Assembly: GCA_030348875.1 (NCBI GenBank)
Contig: JAUCEP010000002.1
Span: forward strand, 1,257,001-1,321,000
Length of the DNA stretch: 64,000 nt
Origin: Ureibacillus composti
GTDB taxonomy: Bacteria > Bacillota > Bacilli > Bacillales_A > Planococcaceae
Direction: 5' to 3'
Within the stretch, counting starts at the first letter, position 1. Each line of letters opens with the position of its first letter. The notes beneath the pieces were generated by a model. It did not search any database, was not told the DNA's origin, and saw nothing but the letters and a program-made list of their open reading frames with translations. Position numbers and translations under genes: made by a program. Of this stretch, positions 17,061-26,514 are shown one piece after another.

Positions 17061-17600
17061 AGACGAAACGAATGCACGCGGAAGAAATCGTGGATTATCC
17101 GGACGAGAAAAAATGTAAGTGGACGAAATAAGAATTAAGCGGACGAAACAAGTGGTTATCCGGACGAGAAAAAGTTTAAGCGGACGAAACAGGTGGTTAT
17201 CCGGACGAGAAAAAATTTAAGCGGACGAAACAAGTGGCTATCCGGACGGGAAAAAATTTAAGCGGACGAAACAGGTGGTTATCCGGACGAGAAAAAATTT
17301 AAGCGGACGAAACAAGTGGCTATCCGGACGAGAAAGAGTTTAAGCGGACGAAACAAGGGGTTATCCGGACGAGAAAAAATTTAAGCGGACGAAAGAAGCA
17401 GTTATCCGGACGAAACAAGAATTAAGCGGACGAAACAAGTGGTTATCCGGACGGGAAAAAGTTTAAGCGGACGAAACAAGCAGTTATCCGGACGAGAAAA
17501 AGTTTAACCGGGCGAAACAAGATGTAATCCGGTCAAAAAGAAACTCATCCGGTCAAAAGGAAATCTATCCGAGCAAAAGCCATACTCAACCGGTCAAAAA
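17061..17600. repeat. Dimeric 41-nt array (GGACGA keyword every 20-21 nt)
   Basis: About 26 copies of GGACGA. From 17141 they begin at 17141, 17162, 17182, 17203, 17223, 17244, 17264, 17285, 17305, 17326, 17346, 17367, 17387, 17408, 17428 and 17449, alternating 21 and 20 nt. Odd and even copies have different flanks (AAGCGGACGAAACAAG and TATCCGGACGAGAAAAA), giving a 41-nt dimer. The last 90 bp decay to CCGGTCAAAA words. It fills most of the gap between the MFS terminator and rnjB. Confidence 0.93.
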
Positions 17601-17837
17601 CATTATTCCCAAGCTAGAATTCCCCCAAAACTTCACTCCCACCAACCAACGCGCCTCACACCATTGACTCGAAGAAAAACCCCCGTCATAAAAGGCTCGC
17701 TAAAGCTCATCCCAAGCGCACCAATATACGCACCACTTTTTTCTAATTTATTCGCTTTTTTATTTGTTATTCATTGCTACTCCCCGTATAATGATGGTAA
17801 GTGGTTGCTGTTCGGGATATTTTTAGGAGGAAATATT

Positions 17838-19505
17838 GTGTCAAAAACTAAAAATGAAGTAATCCGAGTGATCCCTCTTGGCGGAGTTGGAGAAATCGGA
17901 AAATCGATGTACGTGATCGAAATTGACGAAGAGCTTTTCGTTGTTGACAGCGGACTTATGTTCCCAGAAGATGACATGTTGGGGATCGATATCGTCATTC
18001 CTGATATTACATATTTGGTAGAGAATAAGGAACGTGTCAAAGGCATTTTCTTAACACATGGTCATGAAGATGCAATCGGATCAATTTCATATGTACTGCA
18101 AAAAATTAAAGCGCCTGTTTACGGTTCAAAATTAACAATTGCGCTTGCGAAAGAACATTTAAAAAATACACCAGAATTACATCAAGTGAATTTCTTTGAA
18201 GTCACAAATAGAAGTCGTATGAATTTCCAGTCAACTTATGTAACGTTCTTCCATACAACTCATAGCATTCCTGATTCATTAGGAATTGTCTTCCATACGT
18301 CGGAAGGTGCGATTGTGCATACAGGTGAATTCAAATTTGACCAAGCGGCAAAAGGGAAATATAAACCAGATATTGCAAAAATGGCTCAAATTGGGGAAGA
18401 TGGGGTGTTCATTCTTTTATCGGAATCAACAGAAGCTGAACGTCCTGGCCATACAACGAGCGAAAACGTGATTCAAGAAAAAATTGCAAAATATTTCTAT
18501 TCTGCCCCTGCACGCATTATCGTAGCAGTATACGCTTCAAACTTTATTCGTATTCAACAAGTGTTTAACCATGCACAAGAGTCGAAACGTAAAGTGGCGG
18601 TTGTCGGAAAAAGTTTAGAAAAAGTGATCGATATTGGAGTGAATTTAGGGTATTTAACGATCGATGAAGAGACTTTAATCCCTGTAAAAGAAATTCATAA
18701 ATACCAAGACGATGAAATCATCATTATTGTTACTAGTAATCAAGGTGAACCACTTGAAGCGCTAGACAAAATTGTTCGCAAACAACACCGTGATGTGAGA
18801 ATCAAAGATACAGATACAGTACTCATTACGTTTACGCCATCACCAGGCATGGAGATCCAAATGGCAAATGCCATGAACCAGCTGGCAAAAGCGGGAGCCA
18901 ATGTATTATCTGCTGATAAAAAGATCCATGTATCCGGTCACGGTTGTCAAGAAGATTTGAAATTCATGCTAAACTTAATGAAGCCAAAATATTTTATCCC
19001 GATGCAAGGCGAGTACCGTATGCTAATTGCACATTCGAAATTAGCACAATCATTAGGCATGCAAAAATCTCAAATCTTTATTGCCGATAAAGGCGATGTA
19101 GTCGAATACAAAAGTGGAAAAATGCGCATGAGCGGCCGTGTACAAGCGGGGAACGTTCTAATCGATGGAATCGGTGTGGGTGATGTAGGTAACATCGTAT
19201 TACGCGATCGTAAATTACTTTCACAAGATGGTATCTTTATCGTCGTGGTGACGCTAAACCGAGCACAAAAGAAAATAGCATCAGGACCAGAAATTTTATC
19301 GCGCGGATTTGTTTATGTACGTGAGTCAGAACAGCTTATTGTTGAAGCAACTGAACTTGCGCGTACAGTCATTGAAAAGTATGTTAATAAAGAAACATTT
19401 GAATGGACAAACATTAAACAAGAAATCCGTGATACACTCAACGCTTATTTATTCCAAAAAACAAAGCGCCGCCCAATGATTATCCCAATTATCATGGAAT
19501 ACTAA
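17838..19505 (+). CDS. rnjB: Ribonuclease J2
   Basis: A 555-residue RNase J-family protein, the same length as B. subtilis RNase J2: metallo-beta-lactamase plus beta-CASP domains and a C-terminal domain. RNase J2 works with J1 in mRNA decay and 5' processing. The start is the GTG at 17838 with AGGAGGAAA upstream; a longer open frame to 17664 has no ribosome site and reads through non-coding DNA. The metal motif is THGHEDAIG (His74, His76, Asp78), with Ala79 where the canonical HxHxDH motif has His. That change fits the weak nuclease activity known for J2. In B. subtilis tepA follows; here spoIIIE is next after a repeat array. Confidence 0.95.
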   Translation: MSKTKNEVIRVIPLGGVGEIGKSMYVIEIDEELFVVDSGLMFPEDDMLGIDIVIPDITYLVENKERVKGIFLTHGHEDAIGSISYVLQKIKAPVYGSKLTIALAKEHLKNTPELHQVNFFEVTNRSRMNFQSTYVTFFHTTHSIPDSLGIVFHTSEGAIVHTGEFKFDQAAKGKYKPDIAKMAQIGEDGVFILLSESTEAERPGHTTSENVIQEKIAKYFYSAPARIIVAVYASNFIRIQQVFNHAQESKRKVAVVGKSLEKVIDIGVNLGYLTIDEETLIPVKEIHKYQDDEIIIIVTSNQGEPLEALDKIVRKQHRDVRIKDTDTVLITFTPSPGMEIQMANAMNQLAKAGANVLSADKKIHVSGHGCQEDLKFMLNLMKPKYFIPMQGEYRMLIAHSKLAQSLGMQKSQIFIADKGDVVEYKSGKMRMSGRVQAGNVLIDGIGVGDVGNIVLRDRKLLSQDGIFIVVVTLNRAQKKIASGPEILSRGFVYVRESEQLIVEATELARTVIEKYVNKETFEWTNIKQEIRDTLNAYLFQKTKRRPMIIPIIMEY

Positions 19506-19517
19506 GCGACAGTCATA

Positions 19518-19558
19518 AAGGATTTTCTTAAGAAAGCACTTAAGAAAATCCTTTTTTT
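19518..19558 (+). terminator. Intrinsic terminator after rnjB
   Basis: AAGGATTTTCTTAAG-N6-CTTAAGAAAATCCTT followed by T-run; a 15-bp perfect stem. Confidence 0.96.
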
Positions 19559-19734
19559 GACTTTAAAGCGCTTCTCAATATGTGGAGATAGTAGGGAAAT
19601 ATGGCTTTTCCCTTTATTTCATGTGAAAATGATTAAAATGGGATTTGGCAATATGGCATTTTAATAGCGTGAGTGAAATTATGTGAATTTTGGGCTTATG
19701 AAGATCAAAAAGTGGATATGTAGTGTTAGAAATC

Positions 19735-20010
19735 AACTTCATTCGGGTAATGAAGTTCAAAAATGATTGAAGCATCCCGGGAAATGAACTTCATCGAGGT
19801 GATGAAGTTCAAAATGAGAGGAAGTAGCATCGGAAATGAACTTCATTCGAGTGATAAAGTTCAAAAATGATGGAAGTAGCCCGATAAATGAACTTCATCG
19901 GGGTAATGAAGTTCAAAAATGAATTGAAGCATCCCGAGAAATGAACTTCAATCGGGTGATGAATTTCAAAATAAGCGTAAATAGCCCGAGCAACGAACTT
20001 CATTCCGACC
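19735..20010. repeat. 52-nt hairpin array (GAACTTCAT / ATGAAGTTC type)
   Basis: AACTTCAT begins at 19735, 19787, 19839, 19891, 19944 and 19996, a 52-53-nt period. Each is followed 5-7 nt later by ATGAAGTTC, making a hairpin with the TTCAT/ATGAA core. Linkers (AAAAATGATTGAAGCATCCCG-like) are looser. It fills the gap between rnjB and spoIIIE. Confidence 0.92.
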
Positions 20011-20073
20011 CAAAGAAAAAATCATCATTAATTACAAACCAAAAAAGTTAGCAAAAGAAAAGTAGGTGATCAT

Positions 20074-22443
20074 ATGGCATCGATTAAACGAAAAAAATCA
20101 GCCACAAAAACGAAAGCAAAGTCTGGTATGCATCCACTCGCCTATGAAATTATTGGATTATTATTAATTGCCTTTGCCATTATGGTGTTTTTTGAATATG
20201 GCGTAGTTGGACGCACGATGCAAACTATTACGATGTTCTTATTTGGTAATTTACATATTCTCGTTCCTTTTTTTGCGGTGTTTTTCGCATTGGTCATTAT
20301 GATTCAAAGAAAAGGGATTACGTTAAAGGATCGGATTATTCAAGGAGCGCTCCTGATCGTTTGTAGTTTATCGATTTTTAGTCATGGGTTGTTCTTTGAA
20401 GAGCTTTATAAAAGCAATGACTTGTTGACCAATTCTGTGATTCGTGAGACGTGGAGAATACTCATTGATATGGAAGGAATTGTAACACGTAGTCATTCCC
20501 TTGGTGGAGGGATGGTAGGTGCCGTTCTTTACGCGATGTTCCATGTGTTGTTCGATGCAAAAGGGGCAAAAATTGCTGCATGGTTCCTTTTATTAATAGG
20601 GATTGTGTTAATTACAGGAAAAGCACTTGTGCCCATTATTGCGGAAAAGGCGCCAAATATGAAATTTAAACTTCCGAAAAGAAAACGTCGCGCAAGAACG
20701 GTCGTGAAAAAAGAGAAAGAACCGGAGCCAACACCAACTCGTAAGCGACGTGCAAAAACTGAGGATCGTACTGCCATTGAAACGGCAGCGACAACTGATG
20801 AAGAAGAAGTAACAGTAGTGCAAATGCGTTCCATGTTCGATGAGGATGATGATGACGATGAACCAATTATTTCGGCGTTTACGCAAAATATTAACCATCA
20901 GCCACAGGAACCGGAGCCAAAACCGCAACCAAAACCAGCACCACCTCAAACAGAAAATGAGGCTGATCATGAAAATCTCGAACATACAATTACAAAAGCT
21001 GTAGAAAATAATGTTGAGAATGTAGATTATGTATTGCCGACGATGAATTTATTGCAATTGCCACCGCAGCATGATCAAAGTGGTGAGTATACGGTTATTC
21101 AAGGAAACGCGAAAAAACTAGAACAAACTTTTGCAAGCTTTGGGGTAAAAGCAAAAGTGATGCAAGTGCATTTAGGACCAGCTGTTACGAAATATGAAGT
21201 GATGCCTGACGTTGGGGTGAAGGTAAGTAAAATTGTGAGTTTACAAGACGACTTAGCTTTAGCATTAGCGGCGAAAGATATACGAATGGAAGCGCCAATT
21301 CCGGGGAAATCGGCTATCGGGATTGAAGTACCGAATAGCGAAATTGCCATCGTGACATTGCGCGAAGTATTAGAATCAAAAGAAAATAACAAACCAGATG
21401 CCAAACTACTCATTGGATTTGGTCGCGATATTACAGGACAAGCCATTTTAGCCGAACTGAACAAAATGCCTCACTTACTTGTGGCAGGTTCTACTGGTAG
21501 TGGTAAATCTGTTTGTATTAACGGGATTATTGTGTCGATCCTGATGCGTGCTGCTCCACATGAAGTAAAAATGATGTTAATCGACCCGAAAATGGTTGAG
21601 TTAAATATGTATAATGGGATTCCACATTTATTAGCACCGGTTGTGACGGATGCGCGGAAAGCTTCGCAAGCCTTACAAAAGGTTGTTTCTGAAATGGAGC
21701 GCCGTTATGATCTATTTTCCCATACAGGAACGCGTAACATTAAAGGCTACAATGATCATATAGACCGATTTAACGAAGAAAATGATGAGAAACATCCGAA
21801 ATTACCTTATATCGTCGTGATTATCGATGAGTTAGCCGACTTAATGATGGTCGCTTCTCATGATGTAGAGGATTCGATTACACGACTTGCCCAAATGGCT
21901 CGTGCAGCGGGGATTCATTTAATAATCGCTACACAACGTCCATCTGTAGATGTTATTACAGGGGTCATCAAAGCGAACATTCCGTCACGTATTGCTTTTG
22001 CCGTATCATCTGCTATTGATTCGCGCACAATACTAGATAGTGGAGGCGCTGAAAGACTTTTAGGGCGAGGTGATATGTTATTCTTACCAGCAGGCTCTTC
22101 AAAACCAATTCGTGTTCAAGGTGCATATCTTTCGGATGCAGAGGTTGAAGCAGTGGTAGATGCTGTTATCGAACAGCAAAAAGCACAATATGATGAAACC
22201 ATGATTCCTACTGATGAACCTGAAACGACATTTGAAGAAGAAACAGATGAATTGTTCGATGAAGCTGTGAAATTAGTTGTTGAAATGCAGACAGCTTCCG
22301 TATCCATGTTGCAACGTCGTTTTAGAATAGGCTATTCAAGAGCTGCGCGTATTGTTGACCAAATGGAAATGCGCGGTGTCGTGGGACCACCTGATGGAAG
22401 TCGTCCTCGTCAAGTACTACAGAACAAGTCTAGTGTTGAATAG
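20074..22443 (+). CDS. spoIIIE: DNA translocase SpoIIIE/FtsK
   Basis: A 789-residue membrane-anchored DNA pump that moves the chromosome through the division or sporulation septum. Four N-terminal membrane segments (residues 25-190), a linker rich in Glu, Pro and Gln (200-320), the RecA-like motor with Walker A GSTGSGKS near 472 and Walker [10 protein letters not shown], then a C-terminal winged-helix gamma domain ([21 protein letters not shown]). The gamma domain reads SRS/KOPS-type polarity sites. GTAGGTGAT precedes the ATG. Whether this is the sporulation pump or a vegetative FtsK is judged by the neighbourhood (rnjB, ymfC), which is that of spoIIIE. Confidence 0.95.
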   Translation: MASIKRKKSATKTKAKSGMHPLAYEIIGLLLIAFAIMVFFEYGVVGRTMQTITMFLFGNLHILVPFFAVFFALVIMIQRKGITLKDRIIQGALLIVCSLSIFSHGLFFEELYKSNDLLTNSVIRETWRILIDMEGIVTRSHSLGGGMVGAVLYAMFHVLFDAKGAKIAAWFLLLIGIVLITGKALVPIIAEKAPNMKFKLPKRKRRARTVVKKEKEPEPTPTRKRRAKTEDRTAIETAATTDEEEVTVVQMRSMFDEDDDDDEPIISAFTQNINHQPQEPEPKPQPKPAPPQTENEADHENLEHTITKAVENNVENVDYVLPTMNLLQLPPQHDQSGEYTVIQGNAKKLEQTFASFGVKAKVMQVHLGPAVTKYEVMPDVGVKVSKIVSLQDDLALALAAKDIRMEAPIPGKSAIGIEVPNSEIAIVTLREVLESKENNKPDAKLLIGFGRDITGQAILAELNKMPHLLVAGSTGSGKSVCINGIIVSILMRAAPHEVKMMLIDPKMVELNMYNGIPHLLAPVVTDARKASQALQKVVSEMERRYDLFSHTGTRNIKGYNDHIDRFNEENDEKHPKLPYIVVIIDELADLMMVASHDVEDSITRLAQMARAAGIHLIIATQRPSVDVITGVIKANIPSRIAFAVSSAIDSRTILDSGGAERLLGRGDMLFLPAGSSKPIRVQGAYLSDAEVEAVVDAVIEQQKAQYDETMIPTDEPETTFEEETDELFDEAVKLVVEMQTASVSMLQRRFRIGYSRAARIVDQMEMRGVVGPPDGSRPRQVLQNKSSVE

Positions 22444-22467
22444 TATGTCATATTCATTGTAATAGTG

Positions 22468-22504
22468 TGACAATAAATGACAAAAGTATGACAATAAAAT
22501 GACA
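22468..22504. promoter_or_regulatory. Four TGACA words at helical spacing
   Basis: TGACA begins at 22468, 22478, 22489 and 22500, spaced 10, 11 and 11 nt, on one face of the helix, about 50 bp upstream of the predicted ymfC promoter. Possible binding array for a regulator; no protein is assigned. Confidence 0.35.
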
Positions 22505-22552
22505 TAATTTAAATTACCAAAATCTATTACAGTACAGAATTTTATAAAACTA

Positions 22553-22581
22553 TTTTCATAATTCAATAAAAATGTTATATT
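22553..22581 (+). promoter_or_regulatory. Probable promoter for ymfC
   Basis: TTTTCA (22553-22558), 17-bp spacer, TATATT (22576-22581). Only a moderate -35 match. Confidence 0.4.
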
Positions 22582-22638
22582 ATGTTTCGAATTAGTAGGA
22601 ATGTTCAACATCAGATGTCTGACTTGTGTGGTGATACT

Positions 22639-23367
22639 ATGTCAATTAAATCAGATCAACGTCATCTATATCTTCAAGTCATTGATCGTTTGAAAGCAGA
22701 CATTGAAAAAGGTATTTATAAAGAAAACGAAAAATTACCGTCTGAATTTGAACTTTCCAAGGAACTTGGGGTAAGTCGAGCAACTCTACGTGAGGCGCTA
22801 CGACTATTAGAAGAAGAAAACATCATTGTACGTCGTCATGGTGTAGGAACATTTGTTAATCCGAAGCCTGTATTTACGTCAGGGATCGAGCATTTATCCA
22901 GCATTTCTTCAATGATTGAAAATGTTGGAATGACCCCTGGCACAGTGTTTATCAATGCAACGGAAAATTCGCCGACCGAACATGATCTGGAACGATTCCA
23001 GTGTAGTGCGGAAGATGCTGTACTCACAATCGAACGCGTTCGAACAGCGGACGGAGAGCCTGTTGTTTATTGCATAGATAAGGTTTTGTCAAAAAATCTA
23101 CCATCTGACTACGTACAAAAAAAAGGCGTGTCCATTTTCTCGTCACTTGAAGAATCTGGTGATATTCATGTCGCTTATGCGGTCACTTATATAGACCCAA
23201 TCGGCTATCATGAAAGCGTTTCACCGATATTAAATTGTGGTCAAGAAACGGCACTTCTCGTCTTAAAGCAGCTTCACTATGATGTAAATGATCGTGTTGT
23301 ACTCTATTCAAAAAATTATTTCAGAGCTGATAAATTCAGCTTCCATGTTATTCGAAAACGGGTGTGA
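22639..23367 (+). CDS. ymfC: GntR-family (HutC/UTRA-type) regulator YmfC
   Basis: A 242-residue regulator with an N-terminal winged helix ([23 protein letters not shown], residues 30-55, wing RRHGVGTFV) and a C-terminal UTRA ligand domain (residues 85-240). Of three in-frame ATG codons I choose 22639 ([13 protein letters not shown]), which has GGTGAT upstream and matches the family N-terminus; 22615 and 22582 are alternatives. Position after spoIIIE is conserved in Bacillales. The 45-bp gap to the BMP lipoprotein gene has no terminator, so it may control or be co-transcribed with the nucleoside transporter. Confidence 0.88.
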   Translation: MSIKSDQRHLYLQVIDRLKADIEKGIYKENEKLPSEFELSKELGVSRATLREALRLLEEENIIVRRHGVGTFVNPKPVFTSGIEHLSSISSMIENVGMTPGTVFINATENSPTEHDLERFQCSAEDAVLTIERVRTADGEPVVYCIDKVLSKNLPSDYVQKKGVSIFSSLEESGDIHVAYAVTYIDPIGYHESVSPILNCGQETALLVLKQLHYDVNDRVVLYSKNYFRADKFSFHVIRKRV

Positions 23368-23412
23368 ACATCCCAAATGCTAATCAACTAAATCCTGAGG
23401 GGGACTTTTCTA

Positions 23413-24483
23413 ATGAAAAAAAGTAAATTTGGTTTTGCTCTTTCTTTACTAGCAGCCGGTTCAATTCTTGCAGCATGTGGTGCTGGGGATAAAGCTGAAG
23501 ACTCAAACAAAGACGAAGGAAAAACAGCTTCTGAAGGTGGAGATTTCTCAGTTGCGATGGTAACTGACACTGGTTCGGTTGATGATAAATCATTTAACCA
23601 ATCAGCATGGGAAGGAATCCAAGCATTTGGTAAAGACAATGGCTTAGAAAAAGGTGACGGTGGCTACGACTACCTAGAATCAACTTCTGATGCTGACTAC
23701 AATCAAAACTTAAACAACTTACTTCGTCGTGACTTCGATTTAGTATTTGGGATCGGGTTCATGATGGGTGATGCAATGCTTGAAGTTGCAGAACAACAAC
23801 CAGATGCACAACTTGCAATTGTTGACGCAGTTGCTGATGCGCCAAACGTAACATCTATTCTTTTCAAAGAGCAAGAAGGTGCCTTCCTTGCAGGTGTAGT
23901 TGCAGCTGAAATGTCTAAAACTGGTAAAGTTGGTTTCGTTGGTGGTATGGAAAACGAAGTAATTAAACGTTTCGAAGCTGGTTTCCTTGCTGGTGTAGAA
24001 GCAGTTAACCCAGACATCAAAGTTGACGTTCAATATACAGGTGACTTCAACAAAGCAGAACTTGGTAAAACATCTGCAAACCGTATGTACTCTTCAGGCG
24101 TAGATATTATCTTCCACGCTGCAGGTGGTGCGGGTAACGGTGTATTCACTGAAGCAAAAGAACGTAAAGAAAAAGATCCAAATGCGGACGTTTGGGTAAT
24201 CGGTGTTGACTCTGACCAATATGATGAAGGACAAGTTGATGCAGATACAAACGTAACACTTACTTCTATGTTAAAACGTGTTGACGTAGCTGTTAAAGAC
24301 GTTGCAACTAAAACAAAAGAAGGTAACTTCCCAGGTGGTACTGTAGTTTACGGTTTAGCTGAAAACGGTGTAGACCTTGCAGATTCTCGTGGAGCAATTC
24401 CTCAAGAAGTATTAGACACTGTTGAAGATTACAAAACAAAAATCATTAACGGTGAAGTAAAAATTCCTGAAACAGTTGAGTAA
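23413..24483 (+). CDS. nupN: BMP-family nucleoside-binding lipoprotein (ABC transporter)
   Basis: A 356-residue substrate-binding lipoprotein of the basic membrane protein (BMP/TmpC) family. Signal peptide residues 1-21, lipobox LAAC with Cys22, then a Gly/Lys/Asp-rich linker. Family landmarks are VDDKSFNQSAWEGI near residue 57, the FGIGFMMGDA strand and the VIGVDSDQYDEG ligand loop. These proteins bind purine nucleosides at the outer face and deliver them to NupP/NupQ-type permeases, encoded downstream at 26515 and 27566. GAGGGGGA precedes the ATG. The gene names are by homology to the B. subtilis guanosine transporter; substrate range is not proven. Confidence 0.9.
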   Translation: MKKSKFGFALSLLAAGSILAACGAGDKAEDSNKDEGKTASEGGDFSVAMVTDTGSVDDKSFNQSAWEGIQAFGKDNGLEKGDGGYDYLESTSDADYNQNLNNLLRRDFDLVFGIGFMMGDAMLEVAEQQPDAQLAIVDAVADAPNVTSILFKEQEGAFLAGVVAAEMSKTGKVGFVGGMENEVIKRFEAGFLAGVEAVNPDIKVDVQYTGDFNKAELGKTSANRMYSSGVDIIFHAAGGAGNGVFTEAKERKEKDPNADVWVIGVDSDQYDEGQVDADTNVTLTSMLKRVDVAVKDVATKTKEGNFPGGTVVYGLAENGVDLADSRGAIPQEVLDTVEDYKTKIINGEVKIPETVE

Positions 24484-24510
24484 TACATTTCGAATATAAA
24501 GTCTTTCAAA

Positions 24511-24553
24511 AATCATCATAGGGGCCTAAAAGTAAAGCCTCTATGGTGGTTTT
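24511..24553 (+). terminator. Intrinsic terminator or attenuator between nupN and nupO
   Basis: CATCATAGGGGC pairs completely with GCCTCTATGGTG (with G-U pairs), followed by GTTTT. It would let the binding protein be made in excess over the ATPase and permeases, as is common. Confidence 0.8.
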
Positions 24554-24773
24554 ATAGTTTGTGTGGATAATCTGACAATTACGATTATTTAAAATTACGG
24601 GAATATTTTTGAGTTGTAAACAAATAGTAAACATTAAGAGTGAACTATAAATTCATTAATTTTTGATAATGTCTTGAAAACCAATTCATGTTGAAATTAA
24701 TAGATGAAAGGTTTTCGCTGAAGGCTTTCATGTGTTAATTTTGAACGAAATTATAACTTTTCGAAGTAAGAAC

Positions 24774-24955
24774 AGTGTCTAGCTGCGAACGCCAGCTCCT
24801 CTCTCAACTAGTAAACCCCTTCGAGGACAAAAAGCGTCCTCTTGTGGTTTCCTCCAGTTGTTGAGGCTCACACGACATGAGTCATGTCTGCGATGCCACA
24901 CGATGTGGCGTTTTCGCAGACGCGGAGCTAAACGGGCGTTCTCCGCATTTCAAAA
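24774..24955. repeat. Structured multi-hairpin repeat resembling bcr-type elements
   Basis: TGTCTAGCTGCGAACGCC opens a region with several nested inverted repeats: CTCAACT.../AGTTGTTGAG, AAACC/GGTTT, GAGGAC/GTCCTC, ACATGA-G-TCATGT, GCCACA-CGA-TGTGGC and GCGGAG...CTCCGC. The opening words are like the structured bcr-type repeats of Bacillus. It is non-coding, sits in the 488-bp gap before nupO and ends next to the nupO ribosome site. Assignment to a known family is from memory only. Confidence 0.5.
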
Positions 24956-24971
24956 TAAGGGAGTGAGATTT

Positions 24972-26513
24972 TTGGAATATGTTATTGAAATGCTCGGCAT
25001 CCGTAAAGAATTCGGAGGTTTCGTAGCAAATAACAACATCACCCTTCAACTGAAAAAAGGCGAAATTCATGCACTTCTAGGTGAAAACGGTGCAGGAAAG
25101 TCAACGTTGATGAACGTTCTATTCGGTCTTTATCAACCAGAAGCAGGGGAAATTAAAGTACGTGGAAAATCAGTGGAAATTACAGATCCAAATGTGGCGA
25201 ACGATCTTGGAATCGGGATGGTTCATCAACATTTCATGCTTGTCGAAAATTTCACTGTGACAGAAAATATTATTTTAGGTGCTGAACCAACTAAGGGTGG
25301 CATTGTCAACATAAAAAAAGCAGCAAATGAAATCCAAGCACTCTCTGAAAAATACGGCTTAGATGTGGATGCAAATGCTAAAATTCAAGACATTTCCGTT
25401 GGGATGCAACAGCGTGTTGAAATTCTTAAAACTTTATACCGTGGTGCCGAAATTTTAATTTTCGACGAACCAACTGCATCACTCACTCCTCAAGAAATTA
25501 CAGAGCTTATTCAAATTATGAAGCGCTTAATTCAAGAGGGCAAATCGATTATTATTATTACCCATAAGTTAAAAGAAATCATGGATGTCTCTGATCGCGT
25601 AACCATCATCCGTAAAGGGGAAGGGATTGGCACAGTCGTTACGGCTGAAACCAATACGGATCAATTAGCAGAAATGATGGTAGGACGTCAAGTTACGTTT
25701 AAAACGGAAAAAGGTCCTGCAAATCCAACAGAAGAAGTGCTAGATGTTCAAGATTTAGTCGTACTCGATTACCGTGGCGTTGAAAGAATTAAGAAACTAA
25801 ACTTAACTGTTCGTAAAGGCGAAATCGTTGGGATTGCTGGGATTGACGGTAATGGACAAACTGAGCTAATCGAAGCGATTACAGGTCTTCGTAAAATTAA
25901 AAGCGGTAAAGTGTTGATGAATGGTCAAGATGTGACGAATAAAAAACCACGTCAAATTACGGAAACAGGTTTAGGACATATTCCGTCAGACCGTCATAAA
26001 CACGGATTAGTACTCGACTTTACAATTGGGCATAACATTGCGTTACAAACATATTATCAAGAGCCATTTTCTAAAATGAGCATTATGAATTACAAAGAAG
26101 TTTCGAAAAAGGCAAAACAAATTATCGAAGAATTCGATGTTCGTTCAGGTCACGGTGAAGCAAGCTTGGCCCGTTCTCTATCTGGTGGTAACCAACAAAA
26201 AGCAATTATCGGACGCGAAATCGATCGAAATCCTGATTTATTAATTGCGGCCTTACCAACTCGTGGTCTTGACGTTGGGGCGATTGAATTTATTCACAAA
26301 CGTTTAATTGAACAACGCGACAAAGGCAAAGCTGTTCTATTAATTTCATTTGAATTAGATGAAGTCATGAACGTTTCCGATCGCATTGCGGTCATCCATG
26401 ATGGAGAAATTTTAGACATAGTCGAACCTAAAGAAACAAACGAACAAGAACTAGGTTTATTAATGGCTGGAGAAAAGAGAAAATCAGCCGGCGCAGTAAA
26501 GGGGGACGAATAA
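24972..26513 (+). CDS. nupO: Nucleoside ABC transporter ATP-binding protein (tandem ABC)
   Basis: A 513-residue protein with two fused ABC domains, as in sugar/nucleoside importers. First half: Walker A GENGAGKS near residue 42 and signature ISVGMQQRVE. Second half: degenerate Walker A GIDGNGQT and signature LSGGNQQK. One full and one degenerate site is normal for this subfamily. The start is the TTG at 24972 with AAGGGAGTGAG upstream; the open frame extends to 24858 but only through the structured repeat. Followed after 1 bp by nupP. Confidence 0.93.
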   Translation: MEYVIEMLGIRKEFGGFVANNNITLQLKKGEIHALLGENGAGKSTLMNVLFGLYQPEAGEIKVRGKSVEITDPNVANDLGIGMVHQHFMLVENFTVTENIILGAEPTKGGIVNIKKAANEIQALSEKYGLDVDANAKIQDISVGMQQRVEILKTLYRGAEILIFDEPTASLTPQEITELIQIMKRLIQEGKSIIIITHKLKEIMDVSDRVTIIRKGEGIGTVVTAETNTDQLAEMMVGRQVTFKTEKGPANPTEEVLDVQDLVVLDYRGVERIKKLNLTVRKGEIVGIAGIDGNGQTELIEAITGLRKIKSGKVLMNGQDVTNKKPRQITETGLGHIPSDRHKHGLVLDFTIGHNIALQTYYQEPFSKMSIMNYKEVSKKAKQIIEEFDVRSGHGEASLARSLSGGNQQKAIIGREIDRNPDLLIAALPTRGLDVGAIEFIHKRLIEQRDKGKAVLLISFELDEVMNVSDRIAVIHDGEILDIVEPKETNEQELGLLMAGEKRKSAGAVKGDE

Positions 26514-26514
26514 C

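Noticed and set aside
17664..17837. An upstream extension of rnjB by 58 codons
   Set aside because: The extension reads through non-coding DNA after a repeat array. GTG at 17838 has AGGAGG and gives the normal 555 residues.
20529..20985. Antisense frames of 66-125 codons inside spoIIIE
   Set aside because: They mirror the Glu/Pro-rich linker of SpoIIIE; no ribosome site.
24858..24971. An upstream extension of nupO by 38 codons
   Set aside because: It runs through the structured repeat and has no ribosome site; TTG at 24972 gives the normal length.
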